From NCBI RefSeq assembly GCF_025165795.1, contig NZ_JAJAGO010000003.1, positions 186,001-250,000 of the forward strand: 64,000 nucleotides of DNA, in the 5' to 3' direction. Made by a program: the position numbers and the translations under genes. This stretch comes from Streptomyces gossypii (lineage in GTDB: Bacteria > Actinomycetota > Actinomycetes > Streptomycetales > Streptomycetaceae). Positions 16,288 to 26,988 of the stretch are shown here, one piece after another (the stretch's first letter is position 1; the number at the start of each line of letters is the position of its first letter). The notes under the pieces were generated by a model, which was given only the letters and a program-made list of their open reading frames with translations, did no database searches and had not been told where the DNA came from.

Positions 16288-17411
16288 CCCGGGCGGGTGT
16301 CCGTACGTCCGCCGCGGCCGTATCGGGCTACGACGCCGATCCGGAGGTGGCTCCGCTGCTGTGCTCGGCGGTGTGCGGCTTCGACGCGCCCGACGTCGTC
16401 CTCGCGCACTCCCAGCACGGGCGGCGCACCGTCGTCACCGGTGGTACGGGCCCCGCGGCCCCCGGCACGCCGCGTGAGGCGCTGCGTTACGAGATCGGTT
16501 CGGCATCCAAGACGCTGACCGGCCTGCTGCTCGCGGACCTGTCTCTGCGCGGTGAGCTGGAACTGGACGACCGCGCACTGGACCACCTGCCCGCGCCGCA
16601 CGCACACCGGCATTCACACCTGCACCGGCATCCGCACCCGGATGCGCGCCCCCACCCGCATCTCAGCGCCGTCACCCTCCTGCACCTGGTGACCCACACC
16701 GCCGGACTGCCCCGGCTGCCCTGGGACTTCTACCCTCAGGCGCTGCCACACTGGCGCACCAATCCGTACGCCGGATACTCGCGCGAGCGGCTGCTCGCCG
16801 CCTTCGCGCGCAGCCGCCCCCGCCATCCGCCCGGCAGGCGCTGGCACTACTCCAACTTCGGTGCCGCCCTCCTCGGCCCGGCACTCTCCGGCGCCGCCGG
16901 GAGCCCGTACGAGCGGCTGCTGTCGCGGCATATCTTCGAGCCGCTGGGCCTGTGGGAAACCGGGACCGTGCCGCTGGGGGCAGGTAAGGACGCGACTGGT
17001 CACGCCGGCGACGGAGTGACCGCGCTCCCGCCGTTCGACGCCGGCGGTTTCTTCGCGAGCGGTGCGGTCAGGGCCACGCCGGGGGATCTGCTGAGCTATC
17101 TGGAAGCCCATCTGTCCCCCGGTGACGCGCCCCCGGGGCTGCGCGCGGCACTGCGTGAAGTCCAGAAACCCGTACTCAGACGGGGGCTGGGGTATCGCCA
17201 CACGCACACCCTGTCCTGGTTCCGTCACCCCACCGACGAAGGCCCGCTCTACTTCCACTCGGGCGCGACGATGGGCCAGGAGACGTTCCTCGGCTTCCGC
17301 CCTGCGACCGGCACCGCGCTGGTAGCCCTCGCCACCCGCCGCTACACGCGCTCCCGCGCCCTCGGGCCCACGGCCTACCGCCTGCTCACCGGCCGTTCGC
17401 CGGGGGCCTAA
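16284..17411 (+). CDS. Cytosolic beta-lactamase-fold serine hydrolase with His-rich insert
   Basis: A 375-residue enzyme of the class C beta-lactamase/PBP-like esterase fold. All three active-site motifs are visible: SxxK as Ser73-A-S-Lys76, YxN as Tyr189-S-Asn191, and the KTG equivalent as His325-S-Gly. Between the first and second motifs (about residues 105-127) lies an unusual run of alternating histidines, HAHRHSHLHRHPHPDARPHP. There is no signal peptide, so it is unlikely to act on the cell wall from outside. PBP-type thioesterases that cyclise peptides use this fold. Last gene of the coupled operon. Confidence 0.85.
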   Translation: MTRAGVRTSAAAVSGYDADPEVAPLLCSAVCGFDAPDVVLAHSQHGRRTVVTGGTGPAAPGTPREALRYEIGSASKTLTGLLLADLSLRGELELDDRALDHLPAPHAHRHSHLHRHPHPDARPHPHLSAVTLLHLVTHTAGLPRLPWDFYPQALPHWRTNPYAGYSRERLLAAFARSRPRHPPGRRWHYSNFGAALLGPALSGAAGSPYERLLSRHIFEPLGLWETGTVPLGAGKDATGHAGDGVTALPPFDAGGFFASGAVRATPGDLLSYLEAHLSPGDAPPGLRAALREVQKPVLRRGLGYRHTHTLSWFRHPTDEGPLYFHSGATMGQETFLGFRPATGTALVALATRRYTRSRALGPTAYRLLTGRSPGA

Positions 17412-17433
17412 GGGCTGTCCCCGGCTTTAGCCG

Positions 17434-19770
<2,337 letters not shown>

Positions 19771-20049
19771 GGAACCGGCTCCCCTTGGCTGCCCTGCACC
19801 TGTACCTGCACCTGCACCGTGACCACCCGCCGCGACACCGACGGCCGCCCGACGCTACCCGCCCACCCCCGCCTGCGGCGAACGGGTTGTCCGCGACGGG
19901 CCTCTGGGGACTTCGTAGATCACGAGCACGATGGGTCCGTCCTCGGGGAGGATCTGCGCGAGAAGTCTGAAGCGGCTTTCCATCGAGTGGGTGCTTCCTG
20001 TGTGAACAGGTGTATATCCACCGCTATCGAGCCCGGAGGTGTCACATCC

Positions 20050-20592
20050 ATGGCGAAGTCGGCAGTCATCATCGGTGATCTTCAGGTCGGCATCACGCGC
20101 AACTACCCGTTCGCGGCGGAGCTGGTCCCGCAGGCGGCCGCTCTTGCGGCTGCGGCCCGGGAGCGGGGGGACCTTGTCGTGTTCGTGCGTACGCAGCTCC
20201 GGGCGAACGGCACGGACGTGCCGGAGCGGAACGCGGCCGTGCAGGCGGCATTCGCCATGGGTGACGACTTCCACGAGGGCTCGACGGGCGTGGAGCTCGA
20301 TCCTGGTCTGGGCCGCCGGCCCGGTGATGTCGTCGTCACGAAGAAACGGGTAAGCGCCTTCGCCGGGACGGACCTCGACCTGGTGCTGCGCAGCAGCGGT
20401 GCCGAGACGCTGGTCGTCGCCGGTGTCGCGACCGGCGCGATGGTGGCGGCCACGGTCTACGATGCCGCGGACCGCGACTTCCGGGTCCGCGTGGCGAGCG
20501 GGGTCTGTGCCGACCCTGTCGATGAGGTGCATGACTTCCTGGTCGGCACGCTGTTCCCGGGCCGCGGAGTCGAGATCCTCACCGGCACCTGA
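20050..20592 (+). CDS. Isochorismatase-fold (cysteine hydrolase family) protein without the usual cysteine
   Basis: A 180-residue protein of the isochorismatase-like hydrolase fold: VIIGDLQVGI near the start gives the aspartate, VVTKKRVSAF the lysine, and VVAGVATGAMVAATVYDAAD the third motif. In amidase-type members that motif holds the nucleophilic cysteine, but here the position is non-cysteine (GAM). True isochorismatases also lack it, so the enzyme may be isochorismatase-like or non-catalytic. The ATG at 20050 follows GGAGGT by 9 nt. Confidence 0.75.
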   Translation: MAKSAVIIGDLQVGITRNYPFAAELVPQAAALAAAARERGDLVVFVRTQLRANGTDVPERNAAVQAAFAMGDDFHEGSTGVELDPGLGRRPGDVVVTKKRVSAFAGTDLDLVLRSSGAETLVVAGVATGAMVAATVYDAADRDFRVRVASGVCADPVDEVHDFLVGTLFPGRGVEILTGT

Positions 20593-20658
20593 CCGGTGCA
20601 CCGGGCGGAACAACCGGCTATCGGGGTCATGGCGTCACCCCGTCACGGCGCCACTCCG

Positions 20659-21594
20659 TCACGGCGCCACCGTCACGGCGTCAGGTGGGGCGGGGTCGCT
20701 CAGGGTGAGGGACCTGGCGGCCTCGGCGGCCGTGCGGGCGAAGGCACGGACGGCGCCGGTGTGGTCGCCCGCGCGCCAGACCAGGCCGTAGCCGAGTGGC
20801 GCCGCATCCGCGAAGGGGACGTAGGCGACGCCCGGACGGGCGCGGTAGGTGGCGGTGTGCGCGGCCGAGAGCAGGGCGCCCTTGCCGCCCGCGACGAGCG
20901 TCAGCGCCTCCTCCATGTTGGTGATGGCCGGGCCCCGGCCGATCGGACGGCCGCTGGGGGTGTGCGAGGGGACGTGGTACTCCCGCCAGTAGTCCGGGAG
21001 TTCACCGTCGATGGTGAGCAGGGGGACGTCCGCCAGGTCTTCGAGTGTCAGCGAGTCGCGTCCGGAGAGCGGGTGTCCGGTGGAGATTGCCAGCACCCGG
21101 GCCTCCGTCAGCAGCGCCTGGCTGCCGCCCAGATCGTCCTCGCGCATCGGGAACGGGGTGAGCTGTACGTCGAACTCGCCTTTGCGCAGCTGCCCGTAGG
21201 GGTCGGAGAGGGTGACTTCGCAGATCTCCACCGCAAGCCCGGGATGGCCGGCGCGCAGGGCCTCTGTCGCCTTCATGACGATCTCTCCGGCCAGCGGGTT
21301 GGAGAACCCGACGTGCAGCACCCCGTCGGTGCCGCGTGCGGTGGCGCTCGCACGGGCGAAGGCGGCCTCGATCGCGCGATGGTGCGGGGTGATGTCCTTG
21401 CGCAGGCTGTGGCCGAGGGCGGTGAGGGCGACGCGTCGGCTCGTACGGACGAACAGTGGGGCACCGACGCGGCGTTCCAGGCGCTGGACCAGCTGGCTCA
21501 CCCGGGCCCGCGACAGCCGCATGCGGTCGGCTGTGCGGCCGAAGTGCAGCTCTTCGGAGAGGATCAGAAAGCAGTCCAGCTCATCGCGTTCCAT
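20659..21594 (-). CDS. LysR-family transcriptional regulator
   Basis: A 311-residue LysR protein. The N-terminal helix-turn-helix is [20 protein letters not shown], then RLSRARVSQLVQRLERRVGA, with a normal effector domain after it (LHVGFSNPLAGEIVMKATEAL). It is closely similar in layout to the LysR at 5042-5932. It is divergent from the 14-TM MFS gene at 21739 and probably controls that exporter. The 144-bp gap contains GAAC-N8-GTTC near 21653, a possible site. Confidence 0.9.
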   Translation of the reverse strand: MERDELDCFLILSEELHFGRTADRMRLSRARVSQLVQRLERRVGAPLFVRTSRRVALTALGHSLRKDITPHHRAIEAAFARASATARGTDGVLHVGFSNPLAGEIVMKATEALRAGHPGLAVEICEVTLSDPYGQLRKGEFDVQLTPFPMREDDLGGSQALLTEARVLAISTGHPLSGRDSLTLEDLADVPLLTIDGELPDYWREYHVPSHTPSGRPIGRGPAITNMEEALTLVAGGKGALLSAAHTATYRARPGVAYVPFADAAPLGYGLVWRAGDHTGAVRAFARTAAEAARSLTLSDPAPPDAVTVAP

Positions 21595-21738
21595 GGAAGT
21601 CCCCAGGTGTGTCCGGCGGGCAGGCACGATCGGTAAGTCTGGCTGAATGAACGTTGCGATGTTCGCCGTTGTTCCACCGCGCGCGGTGATCGAAGCTGAG
21701 GGAGCCAGTAAAAACCTCCCGTCTCGTGAGGAATCCAT

Positions 21739-23190
21739 ATGAACACGATCAGTCCGCGCAAATGGGGCGTACTGTTCGTCCTGTGCGGTGCGATCTTCCT
21801 CGAAGGCATCGACATCGCCATGCTCAATGTCGCCCTGCCGTCCATCCGTGCCGATCTCGGGCTGGCCACCGGGCAGCTCCAGTGGGTCATGAGTGCCTAT
21901 GTCCTCGGCTACGGCGGCTTCATGCTGGTGGGCGGCCGGGCGGCGGACCTCTTCGGGCGTCGCCGGATGTTCGTCTTCTGGCTCGGCGTCTTCCTGCTCT
22001 TCTCCGGCCTCGGGGGTTTCGCGACCGAGGGCTGGATGCTGATCGTCGCCCGGTTCGTCACCGGGGTCGCCGCCGCCTTCATGACCCCGGCGGGACTCTC
22101 CCTGGTCACCACGAGCTTCGAGGCCGGACCGCAGCGCAACAAGGCGCTGCTCATCTACTCCGGCACCGCCGCGGGCGGCTTCTCCGTCGGCCTCGTCGTG
22201 GGCGGTCTGCTCACCTCGATCGGCTGGCGCTGGGTGTTCTTCGCGCCGGTCGTGCTCTCCTTCCTCATCCTGGTCGCCGCGCTCGCGCTGATCCCGAAGG
22301 CGCCACGTCCGGACCGGAGCGGCCAGCGCATCGACCTGGCGGGCGGCGTCACCATCACCGCAGCCATCGTGCTCCTCGTCCTCGGTGTCGAACGGGCCTC
22401 CCACACCGGCCTGGACTGGACTCTCGGCACCCTCGCGGCGGGCCTGGCCGCGCTCGCCGTCTTCGTCGGGGTCGAGCGGCGTACGAGTCAGCCACTCGTA
22501 CGCCTGGGCATCTTCCGGAACGGGCCGCTCGTCCGCGCCAACCTGGCCGGGCTGCTCTTCTTCGCCGGGTTCTTCGGCTTCCAGTTCCTTCTCGTGCTGT
22601 ATCTGCAGGAACTGCGCGCATGGTCGGTCCTGGAGACCAGCTTCGCGCTGATGGTGCTGGGCATCGACGCGGTGCTCTCGCCCACGCTGACCCCCAGGCT
22701 GGTCAGCCGGTTCGGCAACGCCCGGGTGATCTTCGGAGGGATGCTGCTGGCCGCGCTCGCGTACGCCCTCTTCCTGCCGGTCGGCTCGGACTGGACCTAT
22801 CTGGTGATGCTGCCCAGCCTCGTCCTCCTCGGGCTCAGCTTCTCGCTGGCGTACGGGCCGCTCACCATCGCGGCCACCGACGGCATCGAGGAGGCGGAGC
22901 AGGGCCTGGCCGGAGGGCTGCTCTACACCTCCCTCCAGTTCGGCGCCGCGCTCGGGCTCTCGACGGTGACGGCGGTCAACGTGGCCGCGACGGACGGGGA
23001 TACGCCCGCCGCGCTGCTGGACGGCTACCACGCGGGGCTGGTCGTACCGCTGGCTGCCGCGCTGCTCGCGGCCGTGATCAGCGCGTTCGGGCTGCGTGCG
23101 GGGGCGCGGCCGGTCGCCGGGCCCGCCCCACCGCCGGCAGCACAGCCAACGGCCGAGTCAGTAGCCGAGCCAGCGATAACGGGGCTGTAG
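21739..23190 (+). CDS. MFS drug exporter, 14-TM DHA2 (EmrB/QacA) type
   Basis: A 483-residue transporter with about 14 hydrophobic helices. Family marks include FLEGIDIAMLNVALPSIRAD in helix 1 (the DxxIvnvALP pattern), the loop motif RAADLFGRRRMFVFW and RFVTGVAAAFMTPAGLSLV in helix 5, the antiporter motif C region. DHA2 proteins export drugs with proton antiport. Divergently transcribed LysR is the probable regulator. A Pro/Ala-rich tail follows the last helix. Confidence 0.9.
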   Translation: MNTISPRKWGVLFVLCGAIFLEGIDIAMLNVALPSIRADLGLATGQLQWVMSAYVLGYGGFMLVGGRAADLFGRRRMFVFWLGVFLLFSGLGGFATEGWMLIVARFVTGVAAAFMTPAGLSLVTTSFEAGPQRNKALLIYSGTAAGGFSVGLVVGGLLTSIGWRWVFFAPVVLSFLILVAALALIPKAPRPDRSGQRIDLAGGVTITAAIVLLVLGVERASHTGLDWTLGTLAAGLAALAVFVGVERRTSQPLVRLGIFRNGPLVRANLAGLLFFAGFFGFQFLLVLYLQELRAWSVLETSFALMVLGIDAVLSPTLTPRLVSRFGNARVIFGGMLLAALAYALFLPVGSDWTYLVMLPSLVLLGLSFSLAYGPLTIAATDGIEEAEQGLAGGLLYTSLQFGAALGLSTVTAVNVAATDGDTPAALLDGYHAGLVVPLAAALLAAVISAFGLRAGARPVAGPAPPPAAQPTAESVAEPAITGL

Positions 23191-23221
23191 TTCCGTTAAT
23201 AGTCAGAGTCGTGGTACGTTG

Positions 23222-23261
23222 CTCTCGTCTTAACGGGCCCAAAGCTCCGTTAAGACGAGAG
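23222..23261. promoter_or_regulatory. 15-bp perfect inverted repeat with 10-nt loop
   Basis: CTCTCGTCTTAACGG and CCGTTAAGACGAGAG flank GCCCAAAGCT, 32 bp after the MFS stop and 39 bp before the reductase start. The AT-containing core TTAACGG/CCGTTAA stands out in this GC-rich DNA. It could be an operator for the aldo/keto reductase gene or a terminator for the MFS gene; there is no T-run. Confidence 0.65.
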
Positions 23262-23299
23262 TAAGGCGAGAGCCGTGCACCACAAAGGAGGAATCACCC

Positions 23300-24355
23300 A
23301 TGGAATACCGACGGTTGGGCGCATCCGGGCTCGTGGTCCCCGCACTGAGCCTCGGCACCGGCACCTTCGGTGGCTCGGGTCCGCTGTTCGGCCACTGGGG
23401 CAGCACCGACGCCCAGGACGCCCGGCGGCTCCTGGACATCAGCCTGGAGGCGGGCATCACCATGTTCGACACCGCCGACGTGTACTCGGGCGGTGCGTCG
23501 GAAGAGGTGCTGGGTCAGGCGATCAAGGGCCGCCGGGACGAGGTGATCCTGTCGACCAAGGCCGGCCTGCCGATGGGCGACGGACCGCAGGACGCGGGCA
23601 CCTCACGCTCGCGGCTGATCAAGGCGACCGAGGACGCGCTGCGCCGCCTCGGCACCGACTACATCGACCTCTTCCAACTGCACGCCTTCGACGCCGGTAC
23701 GCCGGTCGAGGAGGTGCTGTCCACGCTCGACCAGCTGGTCAGCCAGGGGAAGATCCGCTACACCGGTGTCTCCAACTTCGCGGGCTGGCAGCTGATGAAG
23801 TCCCTCGGCGTCGCCGCCGAGCACGGCTACCCGCGCTATGTCGCCCACCAAGTCTACTACTCGCTCGTCGGCCGCGACTACGAGTGGGAGCTGCTGCCCC
23901 TCGGCCTCGACCAGGGGGTCGGCGCGATCGTCTGGAGCCCGCTCGGCTGGGGGCGGCTCACCGGCAAGGTGCGGCGCGGCCAGCCGCTGCCGGCCGGGAG
24001 CAGGCTGCACCAGACCGCCGAGTTCGGCCCGCCCGTCGAGGACGAACACCTCTTCAGCGTGGTCGACGCCCTCGACGAGGTCGCCCAGGAGACGGGCCGG
24101 ACCATCCCGCAGATCGCCCTCAACTGGCTGCTGCGTCGGCCGACGGTCTCCTCCGTCATCATCGGCGCCCGTGACGAGAAGCAGCTGCGCCAGAACATCG
24201 GCGCCGTCGGCTGGACCTTGGAGCCCGAGCAGGTCGCGAAGCTCGACGCCGCGAGCGGCAAGCCCGCGCCGTACCCCTACTTCCCGTACGAGCGCCAGGA
24301 GGGCTTCGCCCGACTCAACCCGCCGGTAGGGCGGGACCGCGGTCTTTCCGCGTGA
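23300..24355 (+). CDS. Aldo/keto reductase
   Basis: A 351-residue NADPH-dependent reductase of the AKR superfamily. The catalytic tetrad is visible: Asp and Tyr in FDTADVYSGGASEEVLGQAI, Lys in ILSTKAGLP and His in DLFQLHAFD. The cofactor segment near the end is SSVIIGARDEKQLRQNIGAV. It resembles YajO/Tas-like reductases that act on diverse carbonyls. AAAGGAGGAATCACCC gives a strong ribosome site. A large palindrome immediately upstream suggests induced expression. Confidence 0.9.
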   Translation: MEYRRLGASGLVVPALSLGTGTFGGSGPLFGHWGSTDAQDARRLLDISLEAGITMFDTADVYSGGASEEVLGQAIKGRRDEVILSTKAGLPMGDGPQDAGTSRSRLIKATEDALRRLGTDYIDLFQLHAFDAGTPVEEVLSTLDQLVSQGKIRYTGVSNFAGWQLMKSLGVAAEHGYPRYVAHQVYYSLVGRDYEWELLPLGLDQGVGAIVWSPLGWGRLTGKVRRGQPLPAGSRLHQTAEFGPPVEDEHLFSVVDALDEVAQETGRTIPQIALNWLLRRPTVSSVIIGARDEKQLRQNIGAVGWTLEPEQVAKLDAASGKPAPYPYFPYERQEGFARLNPPVGRDRGLSA

Positions 24356-24415
24356 ACGGGCCGGCAGGGCGCTACCGTGGGGCGCCCGATGTCGCACCCG
24401 AAGAGGCGGTCCGAA

Positions 24416-25264
24416 GTGCCAGATGCGCAGGACACCCTGATCACCGTGCCCGAACTGCGCGAGCTGCTGGCGGCCGGATCGCCGCCGCACCTGCTCGACG
24501 TGCGCTGGAGCCGCTCGGGACCGCCTCCGCTGGAGCACTATCTGGCCGGACACCTGCCGGGCGCGGTCCGCGTCGATCTGGGCGCTGACCTCGCCGGGCC
24601 TCCCGGCGCGGGCGGTCGGCACCCGCTGCCCGGGACTGCCGGCTTCGAGGCGACCATGCGCCGCGTGGGCGTGCGGGGCGGGGAGCCGGTCGTCGTCTAC
24701 GACCAGCGCGACGCCACTGCCGCCGCCGCCCGGCTGTGGTGGATGCTGCGGTACTTCGGGCACCGGGACGTACGCGTGCTGGACGGCGGCTACGAGGCGT
24801 GGGAGCGGGCAGGCGGCCCGGTCGTACAGGGGCGGGGCGAAGAGCCCTCCGCGCCGGGGGACTTCACCGCCGTGCCGGGCGGGATGCCCCGGCTGACCGT
24901 GGACGAGGTGCCGGGCTTCGCCGCCGAGGGCGTACTGCTGGACTCCCGGCTCGGCGAGCGGTTCCGGGGCGAGGTGGAGCCGCTCGACCCGGTCGCCGGG
25001 CACATCCCGGGCGCCGTCTCCGCCCCCACCTTCGACAACAGCGCGCCGGACGGCCGCTTCCGGCCCCCCGGCGAGCTGCGCGAGCGCTTCCGCGACCTCG
25101 GGGTCACCAGCCGCACCCCTGCCGCGGCCTACTGCGGCTCGGGCGTGACGGCCGCACATCAGGTGCTGGCGCTGCGGCTCGCCGGGATCGACGCGGCGCT
25201 GTACGTCGGGTCCTGGAGCGAGTGGATCGCGGACCCCGACCGGGAGGTCGCGACCGGGCCGTGA
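24416..25264 (+). CDS. Sulfurtransferase (tandem rhodanese, 3-mercaptopyruvate type)
   Basis: A 282-residue tandem rhodanese protein. The N-terminal inactive domain has HLLDVRWSRS and GHLPGAVRVDL. The C-terminal domain carries the catalytic cysteine in AAYCGSGVTAAH; CG(S/T)GVT is the loop typical of 3-mercaptopyruvate sulfurtransferases. VYDQRDATAAAARLWWMLRY is another family segment. GTG at 24416 has AAGAGG upstream; an ATG at 24389, 10 nt after TACCGT, could be a leaderless alternative. Likely role: sulfur transfer or cyanide/mercaptopyruvate metabolism. Confidence 0.9.
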   Translation: MPDAQDTLITVPELRELLAAGSPPHLLDVRWSRSGPPPLEHYLAGHLPGAVRVDLGADLAGPPGAGGRHPLPGTAGFEATMRRVGVRGGEPVVVYDQRDATAAAARLWWMLRYFGHRDVRVLDGGYEAWERAGGPVVQGRGEEPSAPGDFTAVPGGMPRLTVDEVPGFAAEGVLLDSRLGERFRGEVEPLDPVAGHIPGAVSAPTFDNSAPDGRFRPPGELRERFRDLGVTSRTPAAAYCGSGVTAAHQVLALRLAGIDAALYVGSWSEWIADPDREVATGP

Positions 25265-25404
25265 CTCTTGAGGTCCCTCGCGCCCTGGAAGAGCGCCTGC
25301 GGGACATCCGGGAGTACTCCGGGAACGAGGTGGACACCTGGGTGTCCACCTCCGGCGGCCTGCCGGACCGGCTTCCCTCATCAGCTTCCCTGCCACGGTT
25401 CTGA
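25261..25404 (+). CDS. Small 47-residue ORF coupled to the sulfurtransferase, possibly truncated
   Basis: GTG at 25261 overlaps the sulfurtransferase stop (GTGA). The product begins VTLEVPRALEERLRDIREYS and continues GNEVDTWVST before a low-quality Ser/Pro/Leu tail. The first 30 residues have good Streptomyces codon usage and a helical look. The rest seems to run into non-coding DNA, so this may be the head of a lost gene. Function unknown. Confidence 0.4.
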   Translation: MTLEVPRALEERLRDIREYSGNEVDTWVSTSGGLPDRLPSSASLPRF

Positions 25405-25408
25405 CGAA

Positions 25409-25482
25409 GAATTGCAGCTGTGAGCCGGGAATTGTAGTTGTGCTAACGGAATTGTCGTGCCGTGAAAAAGTTGCAGCTGTGA
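25409..25482. repeat. Four direct repeats with 20-bp periodicity (iteron-like)
   Basis: GAATTGCAGCTGTGA (25409), GAATTGTAGTTGTGC (25429), GAATTGTCGTGCC (25449) and AAGTTGCAGCTGTGA (25468) share a TTG core at spacings of 20, 20 and 19 bp. All copies therefore face the same side of the helix. The rest of 25405-25862 is AT-richer non-coding DNA leading to the StrR-like gene, with TTGACG at 25646 as a possible -35. Confidence 0.65.
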
Positions 25483-25862
25483 TCTGTGCAACACGCATTT
25501 CAGGACAGCTGCGCCCGCTCCGGATCCTTCCCGGGTTTCGGCGGTGCACCTCGGCCACCAGCGGGCCACATGATCGGTTTCCGCGCGTGGCGCGCCGTCA
25601 AGACGGGCATTCTGGCCAACCCCTCACCGCGTCAGAATTTTCGCTGTTGACGTGATCGCACCTCACCTCCAACCATGCTTTGAGCCAGTAAGGAATTCCG
25701 CCGGACGGGGGAGCACGGGGCGGTAGGCGGAAACGCAACGAATAACAGGTCTCCTGAGCCAGTCCGTGGACCAGACATGCCCACCTGTGTTGCTGGCGGC
25801 GGCAGTTGAACGGCGCGCTGCACGATCACTTTCGGTATCCATGGCGACTGAAGGGCGTAGAC

Positions 25863-26897
25863 GTGGTCAATTTCGCTGCGAGCCCGCCACGGGAAGCACC
25901 TGAATACCCCGGTGCGGGGACGAGCGAGGTGACGGGGGATCTACTGGCGGCCCCGGGGCCGGTGGTCACGGTCGCCGTCGGCGCTCTGCGGAGCGCCGGT
26001 TCACCCCGCACGGCGGGCCCGGATCTGGACCATGTCCGGGCCCTGGCCGGTACCTCCGAGGAGTTGCCGCCGATCGTCGTCCACCGTACGACGATGCGCG
26101 TCATCGACGGCCTGCACCGGCTCCAGGCGGCCCGGCTGCGCCGTCAGCCCGAGATCGCCGTCCGCTTCTTCGACGGCGACGCCGACGACGCGTTCGTCTT
26201 CGCGGTCCGTGCCAACGTCGTGCACGGGCTGCCCCTTTCCACTGCGGACCGCAAGGCGGCGGGATGCCGCATCGTCGCCTCCCACCCGCAGTGGTCCGAC
26301 CGGCTCATCGCCTCGGTGACCGGACTCTCCCCGCGCACGATCGCCGAGCTGCGCCGGGGGAGCGCCGCCCCCAAGGTTCCAGAGCGCGGCCGGGTCGGCC
26401 GGGACGGGCGCGTCCGGCCCGTGAACAGCCTGGAACAGCGCAGGCTCGCCAGCGACATGCTCCGGGAGAACCCTCAACTCTCCCTGCGCCAGGTCGCCGC
26501 CGCCGTGGGCATCTCCCCGGAGACGGTACGGACGGTGCGTGCGCGCCTGCTCGGTGGCGAGGATCCGGTGCTGCCCCGGCGCCGGGGCGCACGGCGGGCA
26601 CCGGCGGCGGCCGGACCGGTGGACACGACGGTGCGAAGCCACGTACCCGACCTCTCCCGCACGGTCCAGCGGCTGCGGGCCGACCCTTCGCTCCGGTTCA
26701 CCGAGACCGGCCGGGCCCTGCTGCGTCTGCTCGAGGTCCACATGCTGAGCAACGAGAAGTGGACCGCCCTCGTCCATGAAGTCCCCCCGCACACCCGGCA
26801 CGTGATCGCGAAGCTGGCGGCCGAATGCGCCGACGGCTGGCGCCTGCTGGCGGAGCAGCTCGCGCAGGAGGAACCGGACGCCCACGACCGGAGATAG
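25863..26897 (+). CDS. StrR/ParB-like pathway-specific transcriptional activator
   Basis: A 344-residue DNA-binding regulator. It has a ParB/sulfiredoxin-like N-terminal domain (VDHVRALAGTSEELPP-type segment, VVHRTTMRVIDGLHRLQAAR, VRANVVHGLPLSTADRKAA). Two helix-turn-helix regions follow, DRLIASVTGLSPRTIAELRR and SLRQVAAAVGISPETVRTVR. This matches the StrR family of antibiotic-cluster activators in length (about 350) and order. GTG at 25863 follows GAAGGG; an in-frame TTG at 25806 would add 19 residues. It heads the phenazine genes, and a StrR-style inverted repeat occurs in the phzF/phzB space. Confidence 0.85.
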   Translation: MVNFAASPPREAPEYPGAGTSEVTGDLLAAPGPVVTVAVGALRSAGSPRTAGPDLDHVRALAGTSEELPPIVVHRTTMRVIDGLHRLQAARLRRQPEIAVRFFDGDADDAFVFAVRANVVHGLPLSTADRKAAGCRIVASHPQWSDRLIASVTGLSPRTIAELRRGSAAPKVPERGRVGRDGRVRPVNSLEQRRLASDMLRENPQLSLRQVAAAVGISPETVRTVRARLLGGEDPVLPRRRGARRAPAAAGPVDTTVRSHVPDLSRTVQRLRADPSLRFTETGRALLRLLEVHMLSNEKWTALVHEVPPHTRHVIAKLAAECADGWRLLAEQLAQEEPDAHDRR

Positions 26898-26988
26898 CAG
26901 CACCACGAACAACGCGCCGACCGCGGGAACCCCTGCACTCCTTCCCGGGGCTCGGTCGCTCCCGGACACACGCTGAGGACGGACGGAC

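Noticed and set aside
19855..19983. 42-residue minus-strand frame starting MESRFRLLAQILPEDG
   Set aside because: The first 25 residues look protein-like, but it is too short, has no clear ribosome site and no neighbour relationship; possibly a relic.
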